A DNA stretch of 64,000 bases from Hydrogenovibrio sp. 3SP14C1 (GTDB lineage Bacteria > Pseudomonadota > Gammaproteobacteria > Thiomicrospirales > Thiomicrospiraceae), in the NCBI RefSeq assembly GCF_029625905.1, contig NZ_JARTLM010000010.1, forward strand, positions 62,001-126,000, given 5' to 3'. A program made the translations under genes and the position numbers. The notes beneath the pieces are model-generated. The model had not been told where the DNA came from and did no database searches. It saw only the letters and a program-made list of their open reading frames with translations. Below, one piece after another: positions 1-8,502 of this stretch. Every line of letters starts with the position of its first letter. Position 1 is the first letter of the stretch.

Positions 1-597
1 CTCATTGTCAGCACCTATCTTTATAGCTCGCATACCTATGCCAGTTGGGAAGACGCTTTACGCTTCGGCAGCTTTCAAGTCATGTCAATTGCCACGACAG
101 CCGGCTTTGCCAGTGCCGATTTTAGCAGTTGGCCGGCCTTTCTACCGATTTTCCTGATTTTAATGAGTTACATTGGCGGCTCAGCCTATTCCACCGGGGG
201 CGGCATGAAAGTCATTCGAATCATGCTGTTGTTCAAACAAGGGCTACGAGAAGTGCATAAACTTCTCCACCCGAATGCGCTGATGCCAGTCAAGCTTAGC
301 GGCAAACCCGTCTCGGAGAAAATTATGGCCGCTGTTTGGGGGTTCTTTTCGTTGTATGTGTTTATCGTGGTCTTGGCAACGCTCTTGTTAATGGCTATGG
401 AGCTGGATCCTTTAACGGCTTTTTCCGCCGTTACCGCCACCATCACCAATTTAGGTCCCGGGCTGGGCGAAGTGGCGGCTAATTTTTCAGAGCTTTCCGA
501 TCCAGCCAAATTGATACTCTCCTTTCTAATGGTATTGGGACGTCTGGAATTATTCACCATACTGGTGCTGTTCACAGCTGCTTTCTGGAGAAAATAA
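1..597 (+). CDS. TrkH-family potassium transporter, C-terminal part (cut by window start)
   Basis: The reading frame is open from base 1 to the TAA at 595-597, so the 5' end lies outside the window. TrkH/KtrB proteins form the membrane channel of K+ uptake systems and usually work with a cytosolic TrkA-type gating subunit. Two pore-loop signatures are visible: TTAGFASADF near the start and TNLGPGLGE near the end. They correspond to the third and fourth selectivity-filter repeats, and IGGSAYSTGGG follows the first. Several hydrophobic helices fit an inner-membrane protein. The stop overlaps the next start codon by one base (TAATG), so the two genes are translationally coupled. A trkA gene is not in view. 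Confidence 0.88.
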   Translation, partial: LIVSTYLYSSHTYASWEDALRFGSFQVMSIATTAGFASADFSSWPAFLPIFLILMSYIGGSAYSTGGGMKVIRIMLLFKQGLREVHKLLHPNALMPVKLSGKPVSEKIMAAVWGFFSLYVFIVVLATLLLMAMELDPLTAFSAVTATITNLGPGLGEVAANFSELSDPAKLILSFLMVLGRLELFTILVLFTAAFWRK

Positions 598-1202
598 TGT
601 CCCTTTCATTATCTGAAAAATGGGATCAGAAGTATGCCGATGTCGATCCCAAAAAACCCGTGCGCCCTGCATGGGCATTGAAACAACATCTTCACCAATT
701 GCCTCTCACAGGGAAGGCACTTGATCTGGCCTGTGGCTTAGGGGGCAACGCGCGTTTTTTGGCGCAATGCGGCCTCACGGTGGATGCTTGGGATATTTCC
801 GATACCGCGCTCACTCACCTCAATAATTGGGCGGCCGTGAATCGGTTACCCATTACCCCGACCATCTGTGATTTTGAACAAATGCTATTTCCTTATCAGC
901 AATACGATGTGATCGTGGTCAGTCGATACTTAAATCGAAACCTCTGGCCTCAGATTGCACAGGCATTGAGACCCAATGGCAAAATATTGATCCAAACTTT
1001 TTTAGCACCGGTTCAGGAAAATGCACCAAGCAATCCGCATTTTTATCTTCAGACAGGTGAGTTGAGCCAACTGCCACAAACACAGCCTAGTTGGCGCGAT
1101 TTTGAGATCAATGTTTATGGAGAAGGCTGGCTTGCAGATAATACCTCTAGCAAAAATCGCTATGCTTGGTTAATCGCGACTAAACCACCCGCTCAATCTT
1201 AA
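597..1202 (+). CDS. Class I SAM-dependent methyltransferase (TehB-like)
   Basis: This 201-residue protein has a Rossmann-fold SAM-binding motif I, LDLACGLGGNARFL, at about residues 42-55, and an acidic motif (VDAWDIS) at the end of strand 2. The size and glycine-rich motif fit small TehB/UbiE-like methyltransferases. The substrate cannot be told from sequence. Its start overlaps the stop of the K+ transporter gene, so the two are probably co-transcribed. It converges on thpR with about 40 bp between, and no clear terminator is visible there. Confidence 0.8.
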   Translation: MSLSLSEKWDQKYADVDPKKPVRPAWALKQHLHQLPLTGKALDLACGLGGNARFLAQCGLTVDAWDISDTALTHLNNWAAVNRLPITPTICDFEQMLFPYQQYDVIVVSRYLNRNLWPQIAQALRPNGKILIQTFLAPVQENAPSNPHFYLQTGELSQLPQTQPSWRDFEINVYGEGWLADNTSSKNRYAWLIATKPPAQS

Positions 1203-1242
1203 TCGAGTGATTCAACCTTCGATTAGGTGAGTTAGAAAGATT

Positions 1243-1800
1243 TTAATCATAAGTATCTAATAGCTGACTCGCCAAAAGCTTATATTGATGGCGGCCGCGC
1301 CCTTGAGCACTTTCATAAAGATTCAGTCGATCCACACGCAACCAGGCCTGATCAAGAGGAACCTCTAACTCAGGAAAAGCGTCTTGCTCCCCTTGCCATT
1401 TACCTAAAGTGATATGAGGTCGGAATGCACGCTTTTCTTTGGGGATTTCAAAAGAGCGTAATTGGTCTTCTATTTCTCGAACCAGAGATTGTAAAAGCAG
1501 CGTTGCATCGAAAGTGGCGACAATAAAAGGACCCGACTTGGCTTGCGGAAACCCTTTAATCGCAAGAGCCTCTGCGTCAAAATAACTCATGCCTTCAGCA
1601 AACCAGTTTTGCATCGCTGTTTCAATAGATTTTGCCTGATCTGACGTTATTTCACCTAAGAATTTTAACGTCAAATGCCAATTTTCTTCTGGTACCCAAT
1701 GCACAAGTGATGTCCAAGGTTGTGATTTTAACGTTTTAAGCTGACTCAGTAATACTTGCTTAAGAGTTTCGTTAACAGGCACCGCAAAGAAAGTTCGCAT
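1243..1800 (-). CDS. thpR: RNA 2',3'-cyclic phosphodiesterase
   Basis: The protein belongs to the 2H phosphoesterase superfamily (ThpR/LigT), which opens 2',3'-cyclic phosphates on RNA ends. Both catalytic HxTx motifs are present: HLTLKFLG at about residue 42 and HITLGKW at about residue 129. The length (185 aa) is typical. I place the start at the ATG at 1798-1800, preceded by GAGG seven bases upstream. An in-frame TTG four codons earlier is less likely. The gene lies downstream of the lipid A acyltransferase gene on the same strand, separated by a 40-bp gap that holds one CCAGGCCTGG palindrome. Confidence 0.9.
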   Translation of the reverse strand: MRTFFAVPVNETLKQVLLSQLKTLKSQPWTSLVHWVPEENWHLTLKFLGEITSDQAKSIETAMQNWFAEGMSYFDAEALAIKGFPQAKSGPFIVATFDATLLLQSLVREIEDQLRSFEIPKEKRAFRPHITLGKWQGEQDAFPELEVPLDQAWLRVDRLNLYESAQGRGRHQYKLLASQLLDTYD

Positions 1801-1825
1801 CGTTAACCTCAAACATACCTAAAAC

Positions 1826-1839
1826 AGCCAGGCCTGGCT
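1826..1839. repeat. CCAGGCCTGG palindrome copy 1 (intergenic)
   Basis: An exact copy of the 10-bp palindrome CCAGGCCTGG lies at 1828-1837. Symmetry extends to 14 bp (AGCCAGGCCTGGCT). It sits between the lipid A acyltransferase gene and thpR. A T-rich tract follows on the plus strand. It belongs to the 11-copy dispersed family described in the findings. Confidence 0.95.
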
Positions 1840-1840
1840 A

Positions 1841-2755
1841 TTATTTTGTTTTTTTATACACATCTTCAACCCCTTCCGGAGGGTGTTTATAACGTTTGTA
1901 ATTCCATTGATACTGAGTAGGAAGCGCTCTGGCACACTGTTCAACTCCGTGATTCAAGGCTGTTGTTGCCACCAGTTCATCTTGAGCAGCAACGTTTTCA
2001 TCCGCTGGTATGAAATGAATATCATACCCTTGTCCTTTAGGCAGTCGTTTGGCATAAGCGAAAAACACAGCGCATTTCGACTTTGACGCCAGTTTGGACA
2101 CCAACACCATTGTTCGCGCAGGATGTCCAAAAAAAGGTGCATAGGTACTACCATTTTTTCCGGGATCCTGGTCCGGTAATATCCCAATCATTTCATTTTT
2201 ACGCAATGCTTGGCGCAAGGCTTTTACGCCGGATAAATCGGTGGGAACTAACGTGGAACCCGACCTTTCTCTAACTTGTCGCATAAAGTCTTCAATGGAC
2301 GGCAGGTTGGGTGGGCGGTAAAGCGTTGTCATCGGATAGTGGCGGGAAAGATAAATGCCCATCACTTCCCAGGCCCCAATGTGCGGCGATAAAATAATAA
2401 CCCCTTTCTCTTGTTGAAAAGCCTCATCAACCAGATGGGCGCCTTGCACCGACTGAATGAGGTCAAACACTCGCTTCGCATCCCATAACCATATAGGACC
2501 GAGTTCTGTTGTGGTTTTCCCCAGTTCAAGCAAACTTTGCTTTAAATACGTTTGCTGATCAGCCTCAGGCAGCTCTGGAAAAGCGATTTTTAAATTAATC
2601 TCAGAAATTCGTTTGGGCGATGATGGCAGCCACCACAATAAATAACCAATGGCTTTTCCCATCGCGTGATTAACAGGCAAAGACCACCAAGAAAAAAACT
2701 TCAGCAACCCAATAAAAAGCTTACCTTGCCATTTCTGTTGAGATTGATTCGTCAT
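1841..2755 (-). CDS. Lipid A biosynthesis acyltransferase (LpxL/HtrB family)
   Basis: LpxL/LpxM-type enzymes transfer secondary acyl chains onto lipid A precursors at the inner membrane. The 304-residue protein has the lysophospholipid acyltransferase HX4D/E signature as HIGAWE at residues 125-130, followed by a conserved DQDPGKNGS and FFG block further on. A hydrophobic N-terminal stretch (about residues 12-44) should anchor it. The start ATG lies five bases after the stop of the ttcA-like gene, so the two are probably co-transcribed. Which acyl position it fills cannot be decided here. Confidence 0.88.
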   Translation of the reverse strand: MTNQSQQKWQGKLFIGLLKFFSWWSLPVNHAMGKAIGYLLWWLPSSPKRISEINLKIAFPELPEADQQTYLKQSLLELGKTTTELGPIWLWDAKRVFDLIQSVQGAHLVDEAFQQEKGVIILSPHIGAWEVMGIYLSRHYPMTTLYRPPNLPSIEDFMRQVRERSGSTLVPTDLSGVKALRQALRKNEMIGILPDQDPGKNGSTYAPFFGHPARTMVLVSKLASKSKCAVFFAYAKRLPKGQGYDIHFIPADENVAAQDELVATTALNHGVEQCARALPTQYQWNYKRYKHPPEGVEDVYKKTK

Positions 2756-2760
2756 AACGC

Positions 2761-3600
2761 CTACTTCAAATCTGCCTTGCCAGCATGATTATCATCTGCC
2801 ACCAACGGTTGCATGGCACGCCACAAGTTGGCATACAAATGTTGATTATGCTTTTCTTGTTCAAGCAAAAGCTCTTTCATACGCTGACGCTCTTGGGGTT
2901 TGGAATAACAGGCCGGACAATTATCTGGGATAATCGGAAGTTCTGCCATTTCTGAAAATGCTCTCGTCTGACTTTCTCGAACACGAACCAGCGGTCGAAT
3001 AATACGAATATCTTTTTCGTTGTTTAAATAGTGAGCCTTCATAGTTCGAAGCTCTCCAGCATTGAACGCCGACATCAACAAACTCTCAGCCAGATCATCC
3101 AGGTGTTGCGCCAAAGCCAAAACGTTATAGCCTTCACGACGGCAAACCGTATAGAGTTTACCGCGCTTATGGCGTGCACAGAAACTACAGAAAGAATCGC
3201 CTTTCATATGGGCATCGGCTAAGGCCACCAAATCTTCTGATTCATAAAAGTATGGAACCTCCATCGAGGCAACCCATTCTTTCAAGGGTGATGGATCAAA
3301 CCCTGGAATTTCAGGATCAATCGTGCAGGCAGCCAATTCAAACTTGACCGGCGAATGGCGCTGTAAATGTTTTAAAACAACCAATAAAGCCATGGAGTCT
3401 TTACCACCAGATAACCCCAGTAAAATACGATCTCCTTCTCGGATCATCTGATACTGAGCTACGGCTCGACCCACCAACTTTAAGATCGACTTAGGCGGCT
3501 TAATCCAATCTTTTTTCTTTTTCGATACGTTCACAACCTCACTGGCAATTTCTTCAACCAGTGCGTTTGCATTTTCGGGGAACTGTTCAATCTTTGACAT
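2761..3600 (-). CDS. ttcA: TtcA-family tRNA 2-thiocytidine synthase
   Basis: TtcA thiolates cytidine 32 of some tRNAs using ATP and an Fe-S cluster. The PP-loop ATPase motif SGGKDS is at about residues 64-69. Cysteine pairs CSFC (about residue 145) and CPAC (about residue 230) match the Fe-S ligand region of TtcA. The sequence differs from the E. coli form, so it may be a TtcA-like subfamily. I use the ATG at 3598-3600. A GTG at 3634-3636 would add 12 residues, and neither has a strong ribosome-binding site. The gene is followed closely by the lipid A acyltransferase gene. Confidence 0.8.
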   Translation of the reverse strand: MSKIEQFPENANALVEEIASEVVNVSKKKKDWIKPPKSILKLVGRAVAQYQMIREGDRILLGLSGGKDSMALLVVLKHLQRHSPVKFELAACTIDPEIPGFDPSPLKEWVASMEVPYFYESEDLVALADAHMKGDSFCSFCARHKRGKLYTVCRREGYNVLALAQHLDDLAESLLMSAFNAGELRTMKAHYLNNEKDIRIIRPLVRVRESQTRAFSEMAELPIIPDNCPACYSKPQERQRMKELLLEQEKHNQHLYANLWRAMQPLVADDNHAGKADLK

Positions 3601-3681
3601 GAAATACTTTGGTTCTTTATTTAAAAACGATGACACATATTTTACACGCTCACCGTTTTAACAGGCAATTAATACCCGACT

Positions 3682-4323
3682 TCAGTCGTCTTTAAACCTG
3701 CGAGTCAATGTTTGCCTAATGGATTGACTCCAGGAATCCGATAAGGCGGGATTTTCCAATGCCTCTTGCAAAACAGCATAATCATCCATGCTAGAAGCAT
3801 TGAATTTAGCCAAAAATAAAGTCTGAATATTTTCGCCCTGCCCAGTTTTAAGGTGTTTAACAGGCATTGAAGCTTGAATTTCTCCAGCTGCCAGCACACG
3901 ACAACAAAACCCAACTCGACCTGAAAAACTATAATTTTTTACAAATAGTTGTGACCCATTCATTTCGCCTAATTTCCAACAAGGAGAGCGAGGTTGAGTC
4001 ACTTCTAATATCACATCATCGATTTGAAACCGATCCCCGACTTTCACTTGGCTTTCATCCACCTCGGAAAGAGAAATGTTTTCTCCCAAGAAACCAAAGG
4101 CATGCTGACTGACGCCGTGAAGGACATAGTTTGCAGTCGGAATGATTAATACCGCTTTATCCTCTCCGCCGTGATTTTTGAGGTCGGCCTGATGATCGCC
4201 TTCCAAACCCTTTTCAGTCACTAACACAGCTGTGTCAAGTGGTGTTTTATGAATACCTGATCGCGTTCCACCTCGCCATGGATAAGACTGAACTTGGCCG
4301 ACATTTACCGAAACAACTTGCAT
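3682..4323 (-). CDS. MOSC domain protein (YiiM-like)
   Basis: MOSC domains bind sulfur carriers or molybdenum cofactor. YiiM-type proteins act in molybdoenzyme-dependent N-hydroxylated compound reduction. The 213-residue protein has the MOSC core with GLEGDHQADLKNHGG near residues 39-53 and the conserved cysteine in SPCWKLGE near residue 113. The start ATG has TAGGAG at good spacing. This fits the other Moco genes in the window but it is not adjacent to them. Its physiological substrate is not known from sequence. Confidence 0.82.
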   Translation of the reverse strand: MQVVSVNVGQVQSYPWRGGTRSGIHKTPLDTAVLVTEKGLEGDHQADLKNHGGEDKAVLIIPTANYVLHGVSQHAFGFLGENISLSEVDESQVKVGDRFQIDDVILEVTQPRSPCWKLGEMNGSQLFVKNYSFSGRVGFCCRVLAAGEIQASMPVKHLKTGQGENIQTLFLAKFNASSMDDYAVLQEALENPALSDSWSQSIRQTLTRRFKDD

Positions 4324-4357
4324 GATATTCTCCTAAAGTCTTTTTAAGGTATAGAGA

Positions 4358-5134
4358 TTAAGCCGGAACAATCATTGGCCAGCCCTTTGGATGGGGTAAA
4401 ACTTGAACAGGAAAATCATACAGCTCTTCTATCTTGGATGGTATCAGCATGCTTTCAACCGACCCTTGATCTAATACTTTTCCCTGTTTTAACAATACTA
4501 AGTGATCTGCATATTGCGCCGCTAAATTCATATCATGCAACACCACTACAACCCCCATTTGATAGGTATTCGCTAATTTTTTGACCACTTCAAATACCTG
4601 ATGTTGATGAGCAAAATCTAAATTCGAGGTGCATTCATCTAACAACAAATAACGCGGTGCGTCGGCCTGGGCAACGGGGGTTAGTAATTGAGCAACCACC
4701 CGAGCTAACTGCACTCGTTGCTGTTCTCCGCCGGATAACGTTTGATAATCGCGCTGCTTCAATGTCTCAATGCCAAACAACGCCAGGGCTTCATCCACTC
4801 GCAGTTGTTTATCGAATTGCCGTGGGATTTGCCACAGTCCCATTTCAACCAGTTCAGAAACTAAAAAGGCAAAATCCATTTGCACACGTTGAGGCATAAC
4901 GGCCCTCGACATGGCCAACGCTTGCGAGGTATAAGAATCTAAGTTTTTTCCGTTTAAAAATACGTGCTGTTTCGCTTCACTTACATCGCCACTTAAGCAA
5001 TGCAAAAGTGTCGATTTTCCAGCTCCATTTGCTCCTAAAATAGCGACAACCAGCCCTGGAGAAATCTCAACGGACACATCCGATAAGATACGATGCCCTT
5101 GCCGTTCAACACACAGTTTTTTCGCTGTTAACAT
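4358..5134 (-). CDS. hmuV: Haemin ABC transporter ATP-binding protein
   Basis: This is the ATPase of a FecCD-type importer. Walker A GANGAGKST is at residues 34-42, the ABC signature LSGGEQQR at about residue 138, and Walker B YLLLDECTSNLD around residue 172. The 258-aa length matches HmuV. It follows the permease gene hmuU with a 12-base gap, so the two form an operon. Haem as substrate is inferred from family resemblance and the divergent HugZ-type gene. A cobalamin or siderophore importer is the alternative. No binding protein or TonB receptor gene is adjacent. Confidence 0.85.
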   Translation of the reverse strand: MLTAKKLCVERQGHRILSDVSVEISPGLVVAILGANGAGKSTLLHCLSGDVSEAKQHVFLNGKNLDSYTSQALAMSRAVMPQRVQMDFAFLVSELVEMGLWQIPRQFDKQLRVDEALALFGIETLKQRDYQTLSGGEQQRVQLARVVAQLLTPVAQADAPRYLLLDECTSNLDFAHQHQVFEVVKKLANTYQMGVVVVLHDMNLAAQYADHLVLLKQGKVLDQGSVESMLIPSKIEELYDFPVQVLPHPKGWPMIVPA

Positions 5135-5146
5135 AGCATCCCCCCC

Positions 5147-6178
5147 TTAAAGACCGACTCGTGAACGACGTTGTAACAACAACCACAAAAAGAAAGGGCC
5201 TCCAATAGCGGACATCACAATACCGATCGGAATTTCTGCAGGAGAAAGCAAGGTCCGCGCTAACAAATCCGACACCACAACGAGCATCGCCCCCATCAAG
5301 GCACTGCCAGGGAATAACCAGCGATGATCCGGCCCCAATAGCAACCGGATTAAATGAGGTGCAACCAAGCCGACAAACCCGATAATGCCACTGACAGAGA
5401 CCGACGCGCCAACGGCTAAAGCACTCAACCCAATGACACCCCACTTCAATCGTTTAACTTGAAATCCCATGTGAGCGGAAACCGCTTCCCCCATCGAAAA
5501 CGCATTCAATCCTCGAGCAAAATAAGGTAACAGAAGCACCGCGGCTAATATTGGCACAAACGCCATTGTTAAATCTGACCAAGTCGCACCAGAAATTGAT
5601 CCCATTGTCCAAAAGGTTAAGTTTCGGAGTGCTTCATCTGTTGCCAAATAGGTTAAAAGCCCCGTTGCTGAAGCCGCAATCGCATTCACCGCTACACCAG
5701 TCAACAACATCAAACCAACGTCCGTATGGTCATTCCGGGTGGCAACTCGATAAATAATCCAGGTTACCAACAGTCCACCTAAAAAAGCCGCCACTGGCAC
5801 CGAAGCCCCCTGTAATAATCCGACCCACCCCACCAACAGGGAGTGCCCAAGCACAATCACAGTGACGGCAGCTAACGCGGCACCACTGGACACCCCGACC
5901 AAAGCAGGATCGGCCAAAGGATTCCGAAACAATCCTTGCATAGCTGCACCAGCAACGCCTAACCCCGCACCAACCAGCATGCCTAATAAAATACGTGGTA
6001 GCCGTATTTCAGAAATCACCAGTGCGGTTTGTGCCGAATCAGATAAACCAAAAAGGGTCTTCAAAACATCAAAGGACGATATCTCAATCGGCCCAATACT
6101 GAGAGCATAAGTGCCCATCACAACCAACAATATACCCAATCCCGACAACACGGAAAAGGGTCGATAGCGCCTATTCAA
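5147..6178 (-). CDS. hmuU: Haemin ABC transporter permease (FecCD family)
   Basis: The 343-residue protein has about ten hydrophobic segments and the FecCD/BtuC-type cytoplasmic coupling region, including GFVGLVAPHLIRLLLGPDHR. It would form the inner-membrane channel served by the HmuV ATPase directly downstream. The reading frame starts at a TTG (6176-6178) with no strong ribosome-binding site. A GTG nine codons further in is possible, so the start is uncertain. It is divergent from the HugZ-type gene, with a roughly 110-bp shared control region in which I could not identify a convincing Fur box. Confidence 0.86.
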   Translation of the reverse strand: MNRRYRPFSVLSGLGILLVVMGTYALSIGPIEISSFDVLKTLFGLSDSAQTALVISEIRLPRILLGMLVGAGLGVAGAAMQGLFRNPLADPALVGVSSGAALAAVTVIVLGHSLLVGWVGLLQGASVPVAAFLGGLLVTWIIYRVATRNDHTDVGLMLLTGVAVNAIAASATGLLTYLATDEALRNLTFWTMGSISGATWSDLTMAFVPILAAVLLLPYFARGLNAFSMGEAVSAHMGFQVKRLKWGVIGLSALAVGASVSVSGIIGFVGLVAPHLIRLLLGPDHRWLFPGSALMGAMLVVVSDLLARTLLSPAEIPIGIVMSAIGGPFFLWLLLQRRSRVGL

Positions 6179-6287
6179 AATAGAGAACTCTTTTTCATTG
6201 AAATTAAAAACTATTCTACTCTTTTACACCCCTAATAGAATCCTCTATCATAGAGTTGCTTTTACTTTATTATGCTCAGGAAAGCTT

Positions 6288-6803
6288 ATGCCGCAACCCA
6301 AATTTCCCAAATGGTCTAAAACCACTTATCAAAGTTGTGCTGCTTTAATACAATCCCAGCAAAGCCTTCTACTATCAACTCTTGGTGAATTACAAACCCC
6401 GAATGCGAGTTATGCTCCCTTTATTCAATATCAAGAAGCCTTCTATATCTTTGTTTCTGGGTTAGCCGAACACACACAAAACTTATTGAATCATCCGCAA
6501 GCCAGTTTATTGATAATGGAAGGAGAAAAAGAAGCCGGAAATATTTTTGCACGACAACGCATCCAACTCCAAGTCAACGCTTTTTTTATTTCAAGAGAAG
6601 ACGCACATTGGGAATCTAGACTGGAGGCATTTGAATCCAAATTCGGAGACCTTATCCTGACCTTAAAAGCTCTACCTGACTTTCACTTATTCCAACTTTC
6701 TCCTATATCCGGTCGATATATCAAAGGCTTTGGACAAGCCTACCCCTTGGCCTCTAACGAACTAAAAACCTTATTTTCTTTAGTAAATCAAAGTGTTAAT
6801 TAA
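6288..6803 (+). CDS. hugZ: HugZ/HutZ-type haem utilisation protein
   Basis: HugZ/HutZ proteins have the split-barrel flavin-oxidoreductase fold but bind and degrade haem. The protein (171 aa) shows the PNPOx-like core, with GELQTPNASYAPF near residues 26-38. The C-terminal block DFHLFQLSPISGRYIKGFG is typical of HugZ. I use the ATG at 6288 with CAGGAAA upstream. An upstream in-frame ATG would add 30 residues with no homology look. It is divergent from hmuUV and followed by ferritin, which supports a haem-iron role. Confidence 0.8.
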   Translation: MPQPKFPKWSKTTYQSCAALIQSQQSLLLSTLGELQTPNASYAPFIQYQEAFYIFVSGLAEHTQNLLNHPQASLLIMEGEKEAGNIFARQRIQLQVNAFFISREDAHWESRLEAFESKFGDLILTLKALPDFHLFQLSPISGRYIKGFGQAYPLASNELKTLFSLVNQSVN

Positions 6804-6896
6804 GTTTGAATTCCGTCTATTGTCTCCTCTATAATGAAGTTAACTTTATTTCAATTCTGAAATAATTCTTAACGCAAAAAAACAGGAGGCTACATG

Positions 6897-7397
6897 ATGC
6901 TTAAACCTGAGATTGCAACCCTACTAAATAAACAAGTCAATGCTGAATATTATGCATCCAGCGTTTACCTCCAACTCAGCGCCTGGTGCGAAAATGCGGG
7001 ATTAGAAGGTGCGGCCCTTTTCTTCCGGGGCCACAGCATGGAAGAGCGCACGCATATGGATAAGGTTTTTGATTATATGTCCGAGTGTAGTCTTCCCGTT
7101 AAGATTGGAGCCATTGAAGAACCACCGAGTGAATTCGACAACTTAATGGATGTTATTAATGCCGCCTATCAGCATGAATTAAAAGTCACTGAGATGATTA
7201 ATCATCTTGCAAAAACGGCTTTTGAGTTACAGGACTATACGACTTTTAACTTCATTGAATGGTTTATTGCTGAACAGCACGAAGAAGAAGTGCTTTTTGG
7301 AAAAATCATCAGTAAAGCGGAAATGCTTGGATTCACAGGACAACCTGGGCAGCAATTACATATTATGGATAATTATTTACGCTTTATTAAAGGCTAA
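6897..7397 (+). CDS. ftnA: Bacterial non-haem ferritin
   Basis: FtnA stores iron as a 24-mer cage. The ferroxidase-centre residues are visible: E17/Y24 in NAEYYASSVY, EERTHM in helix B, and EQHEEE in helix D. The length (166 aa) matches E. coli FtnA (165). Two ATGs lie side by side at 6894 and 6897. The strong AGGAGG at 6884-6889 is seven bases from the second, which also gives the usual MLKPE start. It lies about 90 bp after the HugZ-type gene and ends in a terminator hairpin. Confidence 0.95.
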   Translation: MLKPEIATLLNKQVNAEYYASSVYLQLSAWCENAGLEGAALFFRGHSMEERTHMDKVFDYMSECSLPVKIGAIEEPPSEFDNLMDVINAAYQHELKVTEMINHLAKTAFELQDYTTFNFIEWFIAEQHEEEVLFGKIISKAEMLGFTGQPGQQLHIMDNYLRFIKG

Positions 7398-7406
7398 CCC
7401 AACCCG

Positions 7407-7433
7407 CTCAGCACCATACAAAAGGGTGCTGAG
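7407..7433 (+). terminator. Rho-independent terminator after ftnA
   Basis: CTCAGCACC (7407-7415) pairs with GGTGCTGAG (7425-7433) as a 9-bp perfect stem. It is followed by a T/C-rich tract (TTCTTTCCTTTT), ten bases after the ferritin stop codon. Confidence 0.8.
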
Positions 7434-7509
7434 TTCTTTCCTTTTATACTCATACAATGTCACACCTTTTATTGTATTCACACTATAATCTTAATCATGA
7501 TTGATATGA

Positions 7510-8496
7510 ATGCGACCGAAAAGGCTTTTTAAGATGACTCCCCCTAACCTAGTTATTTGCTTAATACTCGGGCTGCTCATTCCCTGCTTAAGTTCAGCTT
7601 CACCTGCTAACATTGACTCTATTTTCATCAAAGGGAAACTTTCCATCGATCCTAACAATATCAGTGGTATGGTAATAACAGATGACTTCATGGCTCTCGC
7701 AACAGATGAAGGAACAGCCATTCAAATTTTACCGCGCCAAAAGCATCAGTTCATTGCGCGGACAAGTAATAGAATCGTCCTCTCATCAGGAAAAGACGAG
7801 TTGGATATTGAAGGGTTAGCCTGGCAGGAACCTTACTTGTATGCTGTTGGCTCACATTCTAAAAAACGAAAAAAAATCAAAGCCGATTTTTCTAATAAAA
7901 AGAACCTTAAACGCCTCAGTCAGATTCATGACGAACCGGCGCGCAACCAACTATTTCGAGTCCGGCTGGATGATCAACTGAAAGTGCGTCAAATAGAGTC
8001 GCTCTCATTGATGCTGATTATAAAAAGTTTCCCACTTCTCAGTCCTTTTACGGCGCTTCCTAGCAAAGAAAATGGTGTCGATATTGAAGGTATTGCCGTA
8101 CGTGGAAACCACTTATTCATTGGTTTCAGAGGGCCGGTTTTAAGAGGTGACTTAGTACCCATCTTAAAATTGAAAATGAACGATAAAAAATTCGCGGTAC
8201 AAGCGTCTAAATTAAAGTTGGTCAACCTTGGTGGACTGGGTATTCGAGACATGATGACCTTTGAAGGAACCGTCTACCTGCTATCCGGCCCCGTCAATCA
8301 TTTACCTAATGATTACCATATCCATGCATGGGATGGCAAAACGCAATTAACAATGCTACCGAAATTAAAAACCGTCCCCCATTCTATTGGAAAGCCAGAA
8401 TCCCTAGTCGTCAAACGACGTTCAAAACAGTCCGATTTAATTTTTTGGATTGGACAAGATGGTCTTTATAACGGTGGTATTCAATCCTTTAATTAA
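7510..8496 (+). CDS. Secreted DUF3616-like protein
   Basis: The 328-residue protein starts with a likely signal peptide: a positive N-terminus, a hydrophobic core VICLILGLLIPCL, then SSASP. The mature part has repeated DIEGLAW, DIEGIAV and KPESLVV strands typical of beta-propeller proteins and of the DUF3616 family, so it is probably periplasmic or outer-membrane associated. The function is unknown. The start could be the ATG at 7510 or the one at 7534; both leave a signal peptide. It converges on the LpxR-type gene with only six bases between the stop codons. Confidence 0.6.
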   Translation: MRPKRLFKMTPPNLVICLILGLLIPCLSSASPANIDSIFIKGKLSIDPNNISGMVITDDFMALATDEGTAIQILPRQKHQFIARTSNRIVLSSGKDELDIEGLAWQEPYLYAVGSHSKKRKKIKADFSNKKNLKRLSQIHDEPARNQLFRVRLDDQLKVRQIESLSLMLIIKSFPLLSPFTALPSKENGVDIEGIAVRGNHLFIGFRGPVLRGDLVPILKLKMNDKKFAVQASKLKLVNLGGLGIRDMMTFEGTVYLLSGPVNHLPNDYHIHAWDGKTQLTMLPKLKTVPHSIGKPESLVVKRRSKQSDLIFWIGQDGLYNGGIQSFN

Positions 8497-8502
8497 AAGG
8501 CG

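Noticed and set aside
1342..1351. Twelfth copy of the palindrome in thpR
   Set aside because: It reads CCAGGCCTGA, one base off, so it is counted only as a near match, as is the one at 22536.
6181..6287. Fur box between hmuU and the HugZ-type gene
   Set aside because: No stretch resembles the 19-bp GATAATGAT-type consensus well enough to call.
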